Origin: RPQJ01 sp963846315
GTDB lineage: Bacteria > Pseudomonadota > Gammaproteobacteria > Steroidobacterales > Steroidobacteraceae
DNA: 64,000 nt
Assembly: GCA_963846315.1 (NCBI GenBank)
Contig: CAWJVM010000002.1
Location: forward strand, 114,205 to 178,204
Direction: 5' to 3'
The notes under the pieces are model-generated. The model searched no databases. It saw nothing but the letters and a program-made list of their open reading frames with translations, and was not told the origin of the DNA. The position numbers were made by a program, and so were the translations under genes. Position 1 is the first letter of the stretch. Each line of letters starts with the position of its first letter. Below, piece after piece: positions 15,923 through 26,316 of the stretch.

Positions 15923-17401
15923 ATGCACCCGCTCCCTGCCGGGCTCTATTCCGCCGCCGAAGTGCGCGAGCTCGACCGTCGAGCGATCGAGCAATTCGAC
16001 CTGCCGGGTTACGAACTCATGACGCGTGCGGGGCACGCGGCGCTCAACGCATTGCGTCGGCGCTGGCCCGACGCGCGGTCACTCGTGGTGCTGTGCGGGC
16101 CGGGCAACAACGGCGGCGATGGTTACGTGGTTGCCCGCATCGCCCGTGCGCAGGGGTTGGCGGTCCACGTCGTTGCAATCGCGGCGCCCTCCGGCCTGCA
16201 GGGAGACGCGCGGCGTGCGCACGACGAATTCGTTGCAGCGGGCGGGCAGGCCGAAGCGTGGCAGCCGTCGGTGGTTCATGCCGGCGACGTCATCGTCGAT
16301 GCGATCTTCGGTACCGGTCTCACGCGCGACGTGGCGGGCTTGCCTGCCGAATGCATCGAGGCCATCAACGCGGCGCACCGTCCCGTCATCGCGCTCGACG
16401 TGCCTTCGGGCCTGGATGCAGATACCGGTCACGTGCGGGGGCGCGCCGTGCGTGCGGACCTCACGATCACGTTCATCGGGCGCAAGGTTGGCTGCTACCT
16501 CGGCGCTGGGCCCGACCATGCCGGAACGATCGTCTTCGACGATCTCGACGTGCCGCTCGGAACCTATGCTGTGTCGACGCCCGGCTTGAAGTTGCTCGAC
16601 GAAAAAGTCGTGCAGGCCGCGCTACCGGCGCGCGGACGCACCGCGCACAAGGGACGACACGGCCACGTGCTCGTCATCGGCGGCGCTGCAGGCATGGGTG
16701 GTGCCGTGCGACTCGCGGCTGAAGCGGCGCTGCGCGCGGGCGCGGGACTCGTCACCGTCGCCGCGCATCCGCAGAGCCTGGGCACGCTCGCCGCACGGCC
16801 CGAATTGATGTCGCTGGCCGTCGGCGGTTGCGGCGACATCGAACGCGCCCTCGAGCGTGCGACGGTGCTCGCGTTCGGGCCGGGACTCGGCCAGTCGCCC
16901 TGGGCGATGGAGGTCTTCGGTGCGGTACTCGCCGCGCAGAAGCCCACAGTCGTCGATGCCGATGCGCTCAATCTGCTTGCGCTCGATCCACAACGGTCCG
17001 AGCACTGGGTGCTCACGCCGCACCCGGGCGAAGCAGCGCGATTGCTCGGCATCACGACGGACGCCGTCCAGCGCGATCGACGCGGCACGGCCGCGGCCCT
17101 GCAGCGGCGCTATGGCGGCGTGGTCGTGTTGAAAGGGGCGGGTTCCATCGTGCAGGCGCAGGCTGGCGACGGGTGGCTGTGCGATCGCGGCAACCCGGGC
17201 ATGGCCGTGGCCGGCATGGGCGACGTGCTGACGGGTGTGATCGCAGGCATCGCCGCGCAGTGTGGCGACCTCGTGCTCGCAGCAAAGGCCGGCGTGTTCG
17301 TGCATGCCTGTGCCGGCGACCGCGCAGCGGCTGCGGGTGAACGAGGCATGCTGGCCAGCGACGTCATCGACCAGGTGCGCACTGGCGTGAATCCACGGTG
17401 A
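15923..17401 (+). CDS. nnr: bifunctional NAD(P)HX epimerase/dehydratase
   Basis: Repairs hydrated NADH and NADPH. 492 residues. The N-terminal YjeF_N domain (about 5-215, NNGGDG at 62-67) interconverts the R and S forms. The C-terminal ribokinase-like domain (about 225-490) removes water with ADP and carries HKGRHGHVLVIGG, FGPGLGQS and the AGMGDVLTG motif with its catalytic Asp. The ATG at 15923 is the first start whose product matches the family (MHPLPAGLYSAAEVRELDRRA); the frame is open further upstream, but that region is antisense to queG. The stop overlaps the tsaE GTG. Confidence 0.96.
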   Translation: MHPLPAGLYSAAEVRELDRRAIEQFDLPGYELMTRAGHAALNALRRRWPDARSLVVLCGPGNNGGDGYVVARIARAQGLAVHVVAIAAPSGLQGDARRAHDEFVAAGGQAEAWQPSVVHAGDVIVDAIFGTGLTRDVAGLPAECIEAINAAHRPVIALDVPSGLDADTGHVRGRAVRADLTITFIGRKVGCYLGAGPDHAGTIVFDDLDVPLGTYAVSTPGLKLLDEKVVQAALPARGRTAHKGRHGHVLVIGGAAGMGGAVRLAAEAALRAGAGLVTVAAHPQSLGTLAARPELMSLAVGGCGDIERALERATVLAFGPGLGQSPWAMEVFGAVLAAQKPTVVDADALNLLALDPQRSEHWVLTPHPGEAARLLGITTDAVQRDRRGTAAALQRRYGGVVVLKGAGSIVQAQAGDGWLCDRGNPGMAVAGMGDVLTGVIAGIAAQCGDLVLAAKAGVFVHACAGDRAAAAGERGMLASDVIDQVRTGVNPR

Positions 17402-17868
17402 CGATCGAACAGGTCGCCCACGGTGCGGACGCGATGCGCGAGCTCGGCGCACGTCTCGCGAGGGCGCTGCTTGCGGCGCCGGCGAATCAATCATTGCTGG
17501 TCACGCTCTCCGGCGACCTGGGCGCCGGCAAGACGACGCTGGTGGGCGGGTTGCTGGCAGAGCTGGGGCATGTCGGTCCAGTGCGCAGCCCCACGTATAC
17601 GTTGATCGAGCCGTACCGCCTGCACGGTCGCGACATCGCGCACTGCGACCTGTACCGGTTGCGGCATCCGGACGAACTCGACGACCTTGGCTTGCGCGAC
17701 CTGCAGGGCGCAGGTTCGGTGCTGCTCGTGGAATGGCCTGAGAAGGCGGAAGGCCGTCTGGGCGCAGCCGATCTGGCGTTGACGCTCGACTACGCGGGAC
17801 CGGAGGCGCGCAACCTCCTGGTCGAAGCGCACTCACTTGCCGGTCGGGCGCTGCTCGTGAGGCTCTGA
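17398..17868 (+). CDS. tsaE: tRNA t6A threonylcarbamoylation ATPase
   Basis: TsaE works with TsaB and TsaD to place threonylcarbamoyl on A37 of ANN-decoding tRNAs. 156 residues, the usual size. The Walker A motif GDLGAGKTT is at 39-47; SPTYTL, the Walker-like DLYRL and LVEWPEKAE are all family features. The start is a GTG overlapping the nnr stop by four bases, so it is translationally coupled. The nnr-tsaE-amidase-mutL order matches E. coli. Confidence 0.96.
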   Translation: MTIEQVAHGADAMRELGARLARALLAAPANQSLLVTLSGDLGAGKTTLVGGLLAELGHVGPVRSPTYTLIEPYRLHGRDIAHCDLYRLRHPDELDDLGLRDLQGAGSVLLVEWPEKAEGRLGAADLALTLDYAGPEARNLLVEAHSLAGRALLVRL

Positions 17869-17942
17869 CGGCACCTGATAAACTCCCTGTATCCTCATAA
17901 TTTTATTGAATTATCTTGTGTCGACGCGGTAGATTACCCGGC

Positions 17943-19283
17943 ATGGTGAAACTCGGACCCCGCTCGACCGCCTGGCGCTTCGCCTGTCTGGCGCTGTCGC
18001 TGGCCTGGTTGCCGGTATGGGCGGGCCCCGCGCGGGTCACCGATGTCAGGCTGTGGTCCGGTCCCGAGGGCACACGCCTGGTGATCGAATTGTCGGCACC
18101 GGTCGACTACGACGTGTTCGCGCTCGACAACCCGGATCGCGTCGTCGTCGATCTCGCCAACACCACGCTGCCTGCCGATGAAACGCTGCCGCCCGGGCAA
18201 GGACCGGTCAAGTCGTTGCGTTCGGGTCCGCAGCAAGGGCATGGGCTGCGTTTCGTTCTCGACATGACTGAGCCTTTGAAACCGCATAGTTTCGTGGTCG
18301 GCCCCGAGGGCAGCGCCGGCAACCGCATCGTCGTCGAATTGCCGGGCAAGCCTGCCGCTGTCGCGGCACCCACCAATGCTGCACGCACTCCGCCCTCGGG
18401 TAACGAAGTGCTCGCCATGGCCGCCGAAACGTCGCGTACCGTGGCGGCACCCGCGGTGCCGAAGATCACCGAGTCGACTCCGTTGCCGGTCAAGGTGGCC
18501 AGCGCCACGGTCAAGGGTCGCGACCTGGTGATTGCGATCGATGCGGGTCACGGCGGGCAGGACCCCGGGGCGATCGGCCGGGGCGGCACGCGCGAGAAAG
18601 ACGTCACGCTCGCAATCGCGCGCAAGCTCGCCGCGGAAATCAATGCGGAAGACGGCATGAAGGCCGTCCTGATCCGTGAAGGCGACTACTTCATCACGCT
18701 CGGTAGCCGCACGCGCAAGGCGCGGCAACTGGGCGCCGATATGTTCGTCTCGATTCACGCCGATTCGGTGCAGAACCGCGCGGTGAACGGTTCGTCGGTG
18801 TACGTGCTGTCGTTGCGCGGCGCCAGCGACGAAGCGGCGAAATGGCTGGCGGACTCCGAGAATGCGGCCGACCTGAAAGGCGGCGTTTCGCTCGACGACA
18901 GCAGCGACGTGCTGGCGTCGGTGCTGCTCGACGTCACGCAGAAAGAATCGATCAGCGACAGCGTCGACGCTGCCGACAGCGTGCTGACGGCGCTGCGTGG
19001 CGTGGGCGACGTGCACCGTCCGCGCGTGCAGCACGCGGGCTTCGTCGTCCTGAAGTCGCCGGACATCCCTTCGATGCTGGTCGAGACGGCCTTCATCTCG
19101 AACGCGACCGACGAGCGCCGGCTGCGCGACGTGAGCCAGCAGCAGCGCATCGCCGCCGCCGTGCGCACGGGCGTGCGCAACTACTGGTACGACAACCCGC
19201 CGCCCGGCTCGAAACTCGCGGCGATCGTGGCTGCGCAGCGCGGCGGCACGGCGGACTCCGGCACGGCCGTCGCAGGACGCTGA
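17943..19283 (+). CDS. N-acetylmuramoyl-L-alanine amidase, AmiB/AmiC type
   Basis: Cuts the peptide from peptidoglycan during daughter-cell separation. 446 residues from the ATG at 17943, with a signal peptide (FACLALSLAWLPVWA). An AMIN domain (about 28-115) directs it to the septum, then a Pro/Ala linker, then an Amidase_3 domain (about 195-425). Zinc and catalytic residues are visible in DAGHGGQDPGA, GGTREKDV, SIHAD and VETAFISN. Position between tsaE and mutL corresponds to amiB of E. coli. A possible promoter, TTGAAT then TAGATT with an 18-base spacer, precedes it near 17906-17935. There is no C-terminal LysM repeat, unlike E. coli AmiB. Confidence 0.93.
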   Translation: MVKLGPRSTAWRFACLALSLAWLPVWAGPARVTDVRLWSGPEGTRLVIELSAPVDYDVFALDNPDRVVVDLANTTLPADETLPPGQGPVKSLRSGPQQGHGLRFVLDMTEPLKPHSFVVGPEGSAGNRIVVELPGKPAAVAAPTNAARTPPSGNEVLAMAAETSRTVAAPAVPKITESTPLPVKVASATVKGRDLVIAIDAGHGGQDPGAIGRGGTREKDVTLAIARKLAAEINAEDGMKAVLIREGDYFITLGSRTRKARQLGADMFVSIHADSVQNRAVNGSSVYVLSLRGASDEAAKWLADSENAADLKGGVSLDDSSDVLASVLLDVTQKESISDSVDAADSVLTALRGVGDVHRPRVQHAGFVVLKSPDIPSMLVETAFISNATDERRLRDVSQQQRIAAAVRTGVRNYWYDNPPPGSKLAAIVAAQRGGTADSGTAVAGR

Positions 19284-19346
19284 TTCCCGCCGCTTTGCTA
19301 TGCTCGCGCACCCGGCGCGAGCCGCCCCCAGCCGCCCCGAGCCGTC

Positions 19347-21196
<1,850 letters not shown>

Positions 21197-21200
<4 letters not shown>

Positions 21201-22171
21201 CCACCGCGGCGAGTGCTTTCGACGCGGCCCCGGACGCCGTCTGCCTGATGGGGCCGACGTGCACCGGCAAGACCGCGCTCGCGTTGCGGCTGGCACAGCG
21301 CTTTCCGATCGAGATCGTCAGTGTCGATTCGGCCCTGGTTTATCGCGGCATGGACATCGGCACCTCGAAACCGTCGGCAGCCGAACTCGCGGCGGTGCCG
21401 CACCACCTGATCGACACCTGTGATCCGTCCGAGCCGTACTCGGCCGGGCGGTTCCTGCGCGACGCACTCCAGTGCATCGACGAGATCCGCAGCCGCGGGC
21501 GGGTACCCCTGCTGGTCGGCGGCACGATGCTGTATTTCCGCGCACTCACGCACGGACTCGCACCCCTGCCCGAAGCGGACCCGCAGGTGCGGGCCGCGCT
21601 CGACCTGGTGGCGCAGGCGACGGGTTGGCCTGCCATGCACGCGGAGCTCGCCGAGCGGGACCCTGTGGCGGCCAGCCGGATCCAGCCGGCGGATGCCCAG
21701 CGAATCCAGCGGGCGCTCGAGGTCCTGCAGCTCACGGGCGAACGACTGTCGGATCTGCAGCTGCAGTCGGAACCGCCGGCGGTCAGCCTGGCGCGGTTCG
21801 CCTTGATGCCTGTTTCGCGGCCGGAGCTTTATGTCCGGATCAACGCGCGGTTCGACCAGATGATCGCGGCCGGGCTGTTGGACGAGGTCCGGGCTTTGCG
21901 AGCAAGGGGCAACCTCGACCCCGACCTGCCCAGTTTACGGGCTGTGGGGTACCGGCAGCTCTGGCAGCACCTTGCAGGGGAATGCAGCCTGGACGACGCG
22001 GTGGCGTCTGCCCGGCAGGCCACGCGTAACCTGGCCAAACGTCAATTGACGTGGCTCCGCGCCGATCCGGCCGTGGCCTGGGTGCCGTCCCTTGCAGAAC
22101 GTGATCTCGTCCCGATATACGACGCCGTGACGAGTGCGGTCGGAAAAATCGGCGCGAAATCCCTGTGCTAG
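21197..22171 (+). CDS. miaA: tRNA dimethylallyltransferase
   Basis: Adds an isopentenyl group to A37 of tRNAs reading UNN codons. 324 residues from the ATG at 21197, which overlaps the mutL stop (ATGA). The P-loop GPTCTGKT lies at 19-26; DSALVYRGMDIGTSKP, HHLIDTCDP, LVGGTMLYFRAL and a C-terminal AVGYRQLW are family motifs. The frame is open further upstream within mutL, but the coupled ATG gives the right N-terminus. It probably shares transcription with hfq, as in E. coli. Confidence 0.97.
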
Positions 22172-22260
22172 ACTCGCCTTGTTCTTGCTGGGTCCCTGAA
22201 TCACACAGCCGGGCCGTTTCACGGAAGAAGCTGTGCAGGAACGAACGGCACCAGAGAAAA

Positions 22261-22267
22261 AAAGGAG
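22261..22267 (+). promoter_or_regulatory. strong ribosome binding site of hfq
   Basis: AAAGGAG precedes the hfq ATG by 9 bases, the most complete Shine-Dalgarno in the window. It fits a highly expressed small protein. Confidence 0.8.
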
Positions 22268-22276
22268 ACGATAACA

Positions 22277-22537
22277 ATGGCCAAGGGCCAGTCCCTTCAG
22301 GATCCTTTCCTGAACGCTCTTCGTAAGGAGCGCATCCCGGTATCCATCTACCTGGTCAATGGCATCAAGCTACAGGGCCAGATCGATTCTTTCGACCAGT
22401 TCGTGGTCCTGCTGCGCAACAGCGTGAGCCAGATGGTCTACAAGCACGCCATTTCGACGGTCGTGCCGGCCCGCAACGTCCACCTGCCTGCGGGCGATGA
22501 CGACCTGCCGCCACTCGAGGACGCCCCCGCGGGCTGA
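22277..22537 (+). CDS. hfq: RNA chaperone Hfq
   Basis: A hexameric Sm-like protein that pairs small RNAs with messages. 86 residues. The Sm1 motif (VSIYLVNGIKLQGQIDSFDQFVV, residues 21-43) and the Sm2 motif with YKHAISTVVP are complete; the N-terminal GQSLQDPFLN is the standard proximal-face start. The C-terminal tail is short and acidic, typical of this group rather than the long enterobacterial tail. It lies between miaA and hflX as in E. coli. Confidence 0.98.
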   Translation: MAKGQSLQDPFLNALRKERIPVSIYLVNGIKLQGQIDSFDQFVVLLRNSVSQMVYKHAISTVVPARNVHLPAGDDDLPPLEDAPAG

Positions 22538-22562
22538 GCCGACGGGGCGAGGGCACGGATCA

Positions 22563-23909
22563 TTGTTTGAAAGGCCGGCCAGCGGCGAACGCGCGATCCT
22601 AGTCTGTGTGGGGCTCGGTCGAGCCCCTGAACCCGACCGCGTGGAAGAGTTCGGCGCGCTGGCGCGTTCAGCCGGCGCGCAGGTGCTCGAAGTGCTCGCT
22701 CCCACCCGCAAATCGCCCGATCCGCGGTTCTTCATCGGCTCCGGCAAGGTCGAGGAACTCCGCGTCCGCGTCGAAGCGCTGGCCGCCGATCTCGTCGTCG
22801 TCGATGGTGCGTTGAGCCCGAGCCAGGAACGCAACCTCGAAAAAGAATTGAAGTGCCGTGTGCTCGACCGCAGCGGCCTGATCCTCGACATCTTCGCGCA
22901 ACGCGCGCGCACGTTCGAAGGCAAGCTGCAGGTCGAACTGGCGCAGCTCGAGCACATGTCGACGCGCCTGGTGCGCGGTTGGACCCACCTCGACAGCCAG
23001 CGTGGCGGCGGCATCGGCCTGCGCGGACCCGGCGAAACCCAGCTCGAAACCGACCGTCGCCTGATTGGCAAGCGCATCAAGACCCTCAACGACCGCATCG
23101 AGAAAGTGCTGCAGCAGCGCGAGACCACGCGGCAGGAGCGCAAGCGGCAGGAAGTGCCGACGATCGCGCTCGTCGGTTACACCAACGCGGGCAAGTCGAC
23201 GCTGTTCAATCGCCTGACGCGCTCCGATGCCTACGCGGCCGACCAGTTGTTCGCGACGCTCGATCCCACGGTGCGGCGCCTGCACCTGGCGCCGGGCCTC
23301 GAGACGGCGCTCGCCGACACCGTCGGGTTCGTGCGCGACCTGCCCCACGAACTGGTCGCGGCGTTCCGGTCGACGTTGCAGGAAGCTCGCGAAGCCGATC
23401 TTCTGCTGCACGTCATCGACGCGTCCGATCCTGAGCGCAACGACCGGATTGCCCAGGTCGACGAAGTGCTCGAGTCGATAGGCGCCCAGCACGTGCCGCA
23501 GATCGCGGTCTACAACAAGATCGACCGCACGGGCGAGCCGCCACGGTCGGAAACGGGCGAGGACGGTCGCATCGACCGGGTCTGGCTTTCGGCGCACAGT
23601 GGCCTGGGGCTCGACCTGCTGCTGCAGGCGCTGCACCAGCGGCTCGGGGCCGATCTCTGGCGAGGTACACTGCGGCTGCCCCCGCAGGCGGGACGCGCGC
23701 GGGCCCGGCTCTACGCGGCGGGCGCCGTCATATCGCACAAGACCCTGGACGACGGCGTGGTCGAGGCCGAGATCAGCCTGCGCCGGCAGGACCTCGAACG
23801 AATCTGCCGCGAGGACGGGATCGAACTGCCAGCGGCAAACGCGCCTTGTGCCGACGAGGGGCGGTTTCTACAATCGACCGAGTCTTTGGCGACCCGGGGT
23901 GCGGCATGA
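22563..23909 (+). CDS. hflX: ribosome-associated GTPase HflX
   Basis: Binds stalled or hibernating 50S ribosomes and splits them. 448 residues from the TTG at 22563, which gives the N-terminus LFERPASGERAILV, aligning with MFDRYDAGEQAVLV of E. coli; an ATG at 22497 would overlap hfq by 41 bases. The HflX N-domain motif ALSPSQERNLEKEL, GLRGPGETQLETDRR, the GTPase G1 GYTNAGKST, G3 DTVGFVRDLP and G4 NKID are all present. Followed by hflK and hflC. Confidence 0.95.
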   Translation: MFERPASGERAILVCVGLGRAPEPDRVEEFGALARSAGAQVLEVLAPTRKSPDPRFFIGSGKVEELRVRVEALAADLVVVDGALSPSQERNLEKELKCRVLDRSGLILDIFAQRARTFEGKLQVELAQLEHMSTRLVRGWTHLDSQRGGGIGLRGPGETQLETDRRLIGKRIKTLNDRIEKVLQQRETTRQERKRQEVPTIALVGYTNAGKSTLFNRLTRSDAYAADQLFATLDPTVRRLHLAPGLETALADTVGFVRDLPHELVAAFRSTLQEAREADLLLHVIDASDPERNDRIAQVDEVLESIGAQHVPQIAVYNKIDRTGEPPRSETGEDGRIDRVWLSAHSGLGLDLLLQALHQRLGADLWRGTLRLPPQAGRARARLYAAGAVISHKTLDDGVVEAEISLRRQDLERICREDGIELPAANAPCADEGRFLQSTESLATRGAA

Positions 23910-23986
23910 CCGTCGACGCCCGCAAGACGCGCCTGGGATTCGCCTCTAAACCCCTGAAAAACCAAGCACCCGGAGCACTCCCACCC

Positions 23987-25171
23987 ATGGCCTGGAACGA
24001 CCCGGGCAAGAATCGCAATCCCTGGGGCAATCGCCCCGACAAGGGACCGGCCGACCTTGACGAGGCCCTGCGCAACTTGCAACGCAAACTGTCCCAGATG
24101 TTCGGGGGCAACGGTGGTGGCGACGACGGCGGCCGTGACGAAGGTCGCGGCGGCGGGTCCGGCGGTGGCAGCAGTGCCATGCGCAGCTTTGGTTTCAGCA
24201 CCGTCGCACTGGTGCTCGTGGGCGTCTGGGCGCTGACCGGCTTTTACGTGGTCGACGCGGCCGAGCGCGGCGTGGTCACGCGGTTCGGCCGGTTCGTCGC
24301 GGCGACCGAGCCCGGCCTGCGCTGGCACATCCCCTGGCCGGTCGAGGCGCGGCAGATCATCAACGTCGAGACCATCGAGGGCATCAGCGACCAGACCCGC
24401 ATGCTCACCTCCGACGAGAACCTCGTCGACATCAACATCGCCGTGCAATACCGGCGGGCCGAGCCGGTGGCCTACGCGTTCAACGTCCGCGATCCCGACC
24501 AGACGCTGAAGGAAGTCTCCGAGAGCGCCATCCGCGAAATCGTCGGCCGCAGCCAGCTCGACTTCGTGCTCGAGCAGGGCCGCCAGGAAATCACGGCCAA
24601 GACCAAGGAACTGGTCCAGCGCACGCTCGATTCCTACAAGACCGGCATCGAGGTGACGACGGTCAACCTGCAGGGCGTCAGCGTGCCGGAGCAGGTGCAG
24701 AGTTCGCAGCGCGACGCCATCAAGGCGCGCGAGGACCGCGAGCGCCTCGCGCTGGAGGCGCAGGCTTACTCCAACGACATCCTGCCGAAAGCCAAGGGTT
24801 CGGCCGCGCGGCAGTCGGAGGATGCGGCGGCTCACAAGGCGCGCGTCGTCGCCGACGCCGAGGGTGAAACGCAGCGCTTCACGCTGCTGCTGGCGAGCTA
24901 CCTGCGGGCCCCCGGCGTCACGCGCCAGCGCCTGTATTTCGAGACCCTGGAAGAAGTGTTCGGCAACACCAACAAGGTGCTGGTCGACACCAAAGGCACG
25001 GGCAACATGATCTACCTGCCGCTCGACAAGCTCACCGAAGGACGCACCCGCACGCTGACGCTCGACGAGCAACGCCAGGTGGCGGCTACCGTCCAGCCAC
25101 GCGCAGCGGCCGAACCCGCGCCGGTCGAAGTCGCGGCGCCAGATGCGCCGCGCGAGCGGGGGACACGCTGA
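23987..25171 (+). CDS. hflK: HflK subunit of the HflKC membrane complex
   Basis: SPFH/band-7 protein that with HflC forms a cage around FtsH protease in the inner membrane. 394 residues from the ATG at 23987, with GGAG 11 bases before it and the family start MAWNDPGKNRNPWGNRP. A Gly-rich cytosolic stretch (about 40-64) precedes one helix (about 70-88); the band-7 domain and a coiled coil (LEAQAYSNDILPKAKG region) follow on the periplasmic side. Longer starts at 23846 would overlap hflX. Stop and hflC start share TGATG. Confidence 0.96.
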   Translation: MAWNDPGKNRNPWGNRPDKGPADLDEALRNLQRKLSQMFGGNGGGDDGGRDEGRGGGSGGGSSAMRSFGFSTVALVLVGVWALTGFYVVDAAERGVVTRFGRFVAATEPGLRWHIPWPVEARQIINVETIEGISDQTRMLTSDENLVDINIAVQYRRAEPVAYAFNVRDPDQTLKEVSESAIREIVGRSQLDFVLEQGRQEITAKTKELVQRTLDSYKTGIEVTTVNLQGVSVPEQVQSSQRDAIKAREDRERLALEAQAYSNDILPKAKGSAARQSEDAAAHKARVVADAEGETQRFTLLLASYLRAPGVTRQRLYFETLEEVFGNTNKVLVDTKGTGNMIYLPLDKLTEGRTRTLTLDEQRQVAATVQPRAAAEPAPVEVAAPDAPRERGTR

Positions 25172-26040
25172 TGCCGAATCGTGGTTACCTGCCGCTGATC
25201 CTGGTTGGCGCCGCCGTGCTGCTGTTATCGATGGCGACGTTCATCGTCCGCGAAACCGAGCTCGCGCTGAAGTTCCGCTTCGGCGAAATCGTGCGTGCCG
25301 ACTACAAGCCCGGCCTGCATTTCCTGACGCCGATCGTGAACAACGTGATCAAGTTCGACAAGCGGATCCTCACGGAGGACTACCCGGCCGAACAGTTCCT
25401 GACCAGCGAAGGCAAGATCCTGCGCATCAACTTCTTCGTGAAGTGGCGCATCAGCGACGTCTCGCGCTACTACACGTCCACCTCGGGCGGCAGCGAGGAA
25501 ATCGCGAATCGGCGCCTCGGTGAAATCATCAAGGACGGCATCAAGACCGTCATCGCGCGCCGCACCATCCAGCAGGTCGTGGCCGCGGACCGCAGCGAGT
25601 TCCTTGGCGAAGTGCTGAAGATTGCCGGTACCAACGTCAGCAACCTCGGCATCGCCCTGGTCGACGTGCGGGTGAAGAACATCGAGTTGCCGGAAGAGGT
25701 CAGCGAGTCGGTGTTCAACCGCATGCGGCAGGATTTTGCGCGGCAGGCCGCGCAGTTGCGCGCCGAAGGTTCAGCCATTTCCGAACAGACGCGAGCCGAG
25801 GCAGACCGCCAGCGCACCGAGATCCTCGCCAACGCCTACCGCGAGGCCGAGATCGTCAAGGGCCAGGGCGACGCGATGGCGGCCGACATCTATTCCAAGG
25901 CGTACGGCGCGAACCCGGAGTTCTACGCGTTCCACCGCTCCATGCAGGCCTATCGCCGGTCGCTCGGCAAGCAGGGTGACGTGCTCGTGATCTCTCCCGA
26001 CGGTGAGTTCTTCAATTACCTGAAGGAATCCGGGCGCTGA
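25171..26040 (+). CDS. hflC: HflC subunit of the HflKC membrane complex
   Basis: Partner of HflK. 289 residues with one N-terminal helix (about 5-22, LPLILVGAAVLLLSMATFI) and a band-7 domain (VRETELALKFRFGEIV onward), then a long coiled coil with many Arg, Ala and Glu (EGSAISEQTRAEADRQRTEI). The start overlaps the hflK stop by one base, so expression is coupled and subunits are likely made in equal amounts. Confidence 0.96.
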   Translation: MPNRGYLPLILVGAAVLLLSMATFIVRETELALKFRFGEIVRADYKPGLHFLTPIVNNVIKFDKRILTEDYPAEQFLTSEGKILRINFFVKWRISDVSRYYTSTSGGSEEIANRRLGEIIKDGIKTVIARRTIQQVVAADRSEFLGEVLKIAGTNVSNLGIALVDVRVKNIELPEEVSESVFNRMRQDFARQAAQLRAEGSAISEQTRAEADRQRTEILANAYREAEIVKGQGDAMAADIYSKAYGANPEFYAFHRSMQAYRRSLGKQGDVLVISPDGEFFNYLKESGR

Positions 26041-26068
26041 CCGCGGCGCCCGGCCACCCCGCGAGTTG

Positions 26069-26266
26069 ATGAACTGGAGCGACCTGTGGGCGGCCCTGGC
26101 GCTGTACCTGGTGCTGGAAGGCGTCCTGCCGTTCCTGAATCCGGGCGCCGCCAAGCGGGCCCTGGCGGCGATGTCGCAGCTGGACGACCGCATATTGCGC
26201 CGGATCGGCTTGGGCAGCATGATTGCAGGTTGCGTCGTGCTCTACCTGGTGCGCGGGGGCGGTTGA
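26069..26266 (+). CDS. small membrane protein, DUF2065 (YjeT)
   Basis: 65 residues with two membrane helices (WAALALYLVLEGVLPFL and IGLGSMIAGCVVLYLV). Between hflC and purA, exactly where E. coli has yjeT. The ATG at 26069 is preferred to an in-frame TTG one codon earlier. Function unknown; the conserved place suggests a link to HflKC-FtsH. Confidence 0.85.
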   Translation: MNWSDLWAALALYLVLEGVLPFLNPGAAKRALAAMSQLDDRILRRIGLGSMIAGCVVLYLVRGGG

Positions 26267-26282
26267 GCCGTCCTCCGTGCAC

Positions 26283-26312
26283 TAATCACTAGTCACTAGT
26301 CACTACTCACTT
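26283..26312. repeat. short TAGTCAC heptamer run before purA
   Basis: Four imperfect 7-base units (TAATCAC, TAGTCAC, TAGTCAC, TACTCAC) stand directly upstream of the purA start region. The unit length equals that of the GGGGTTA elements, but the sequence differs and no inverted arm is present. Confidence 0.5.
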
Positions 26313-26316
26313 CCCA

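Noticed and set aside
26283..26312. Iteron-type replication origin
   Set aside because: Only four short imperfect units, no DnaA boxes or AT-rich region.
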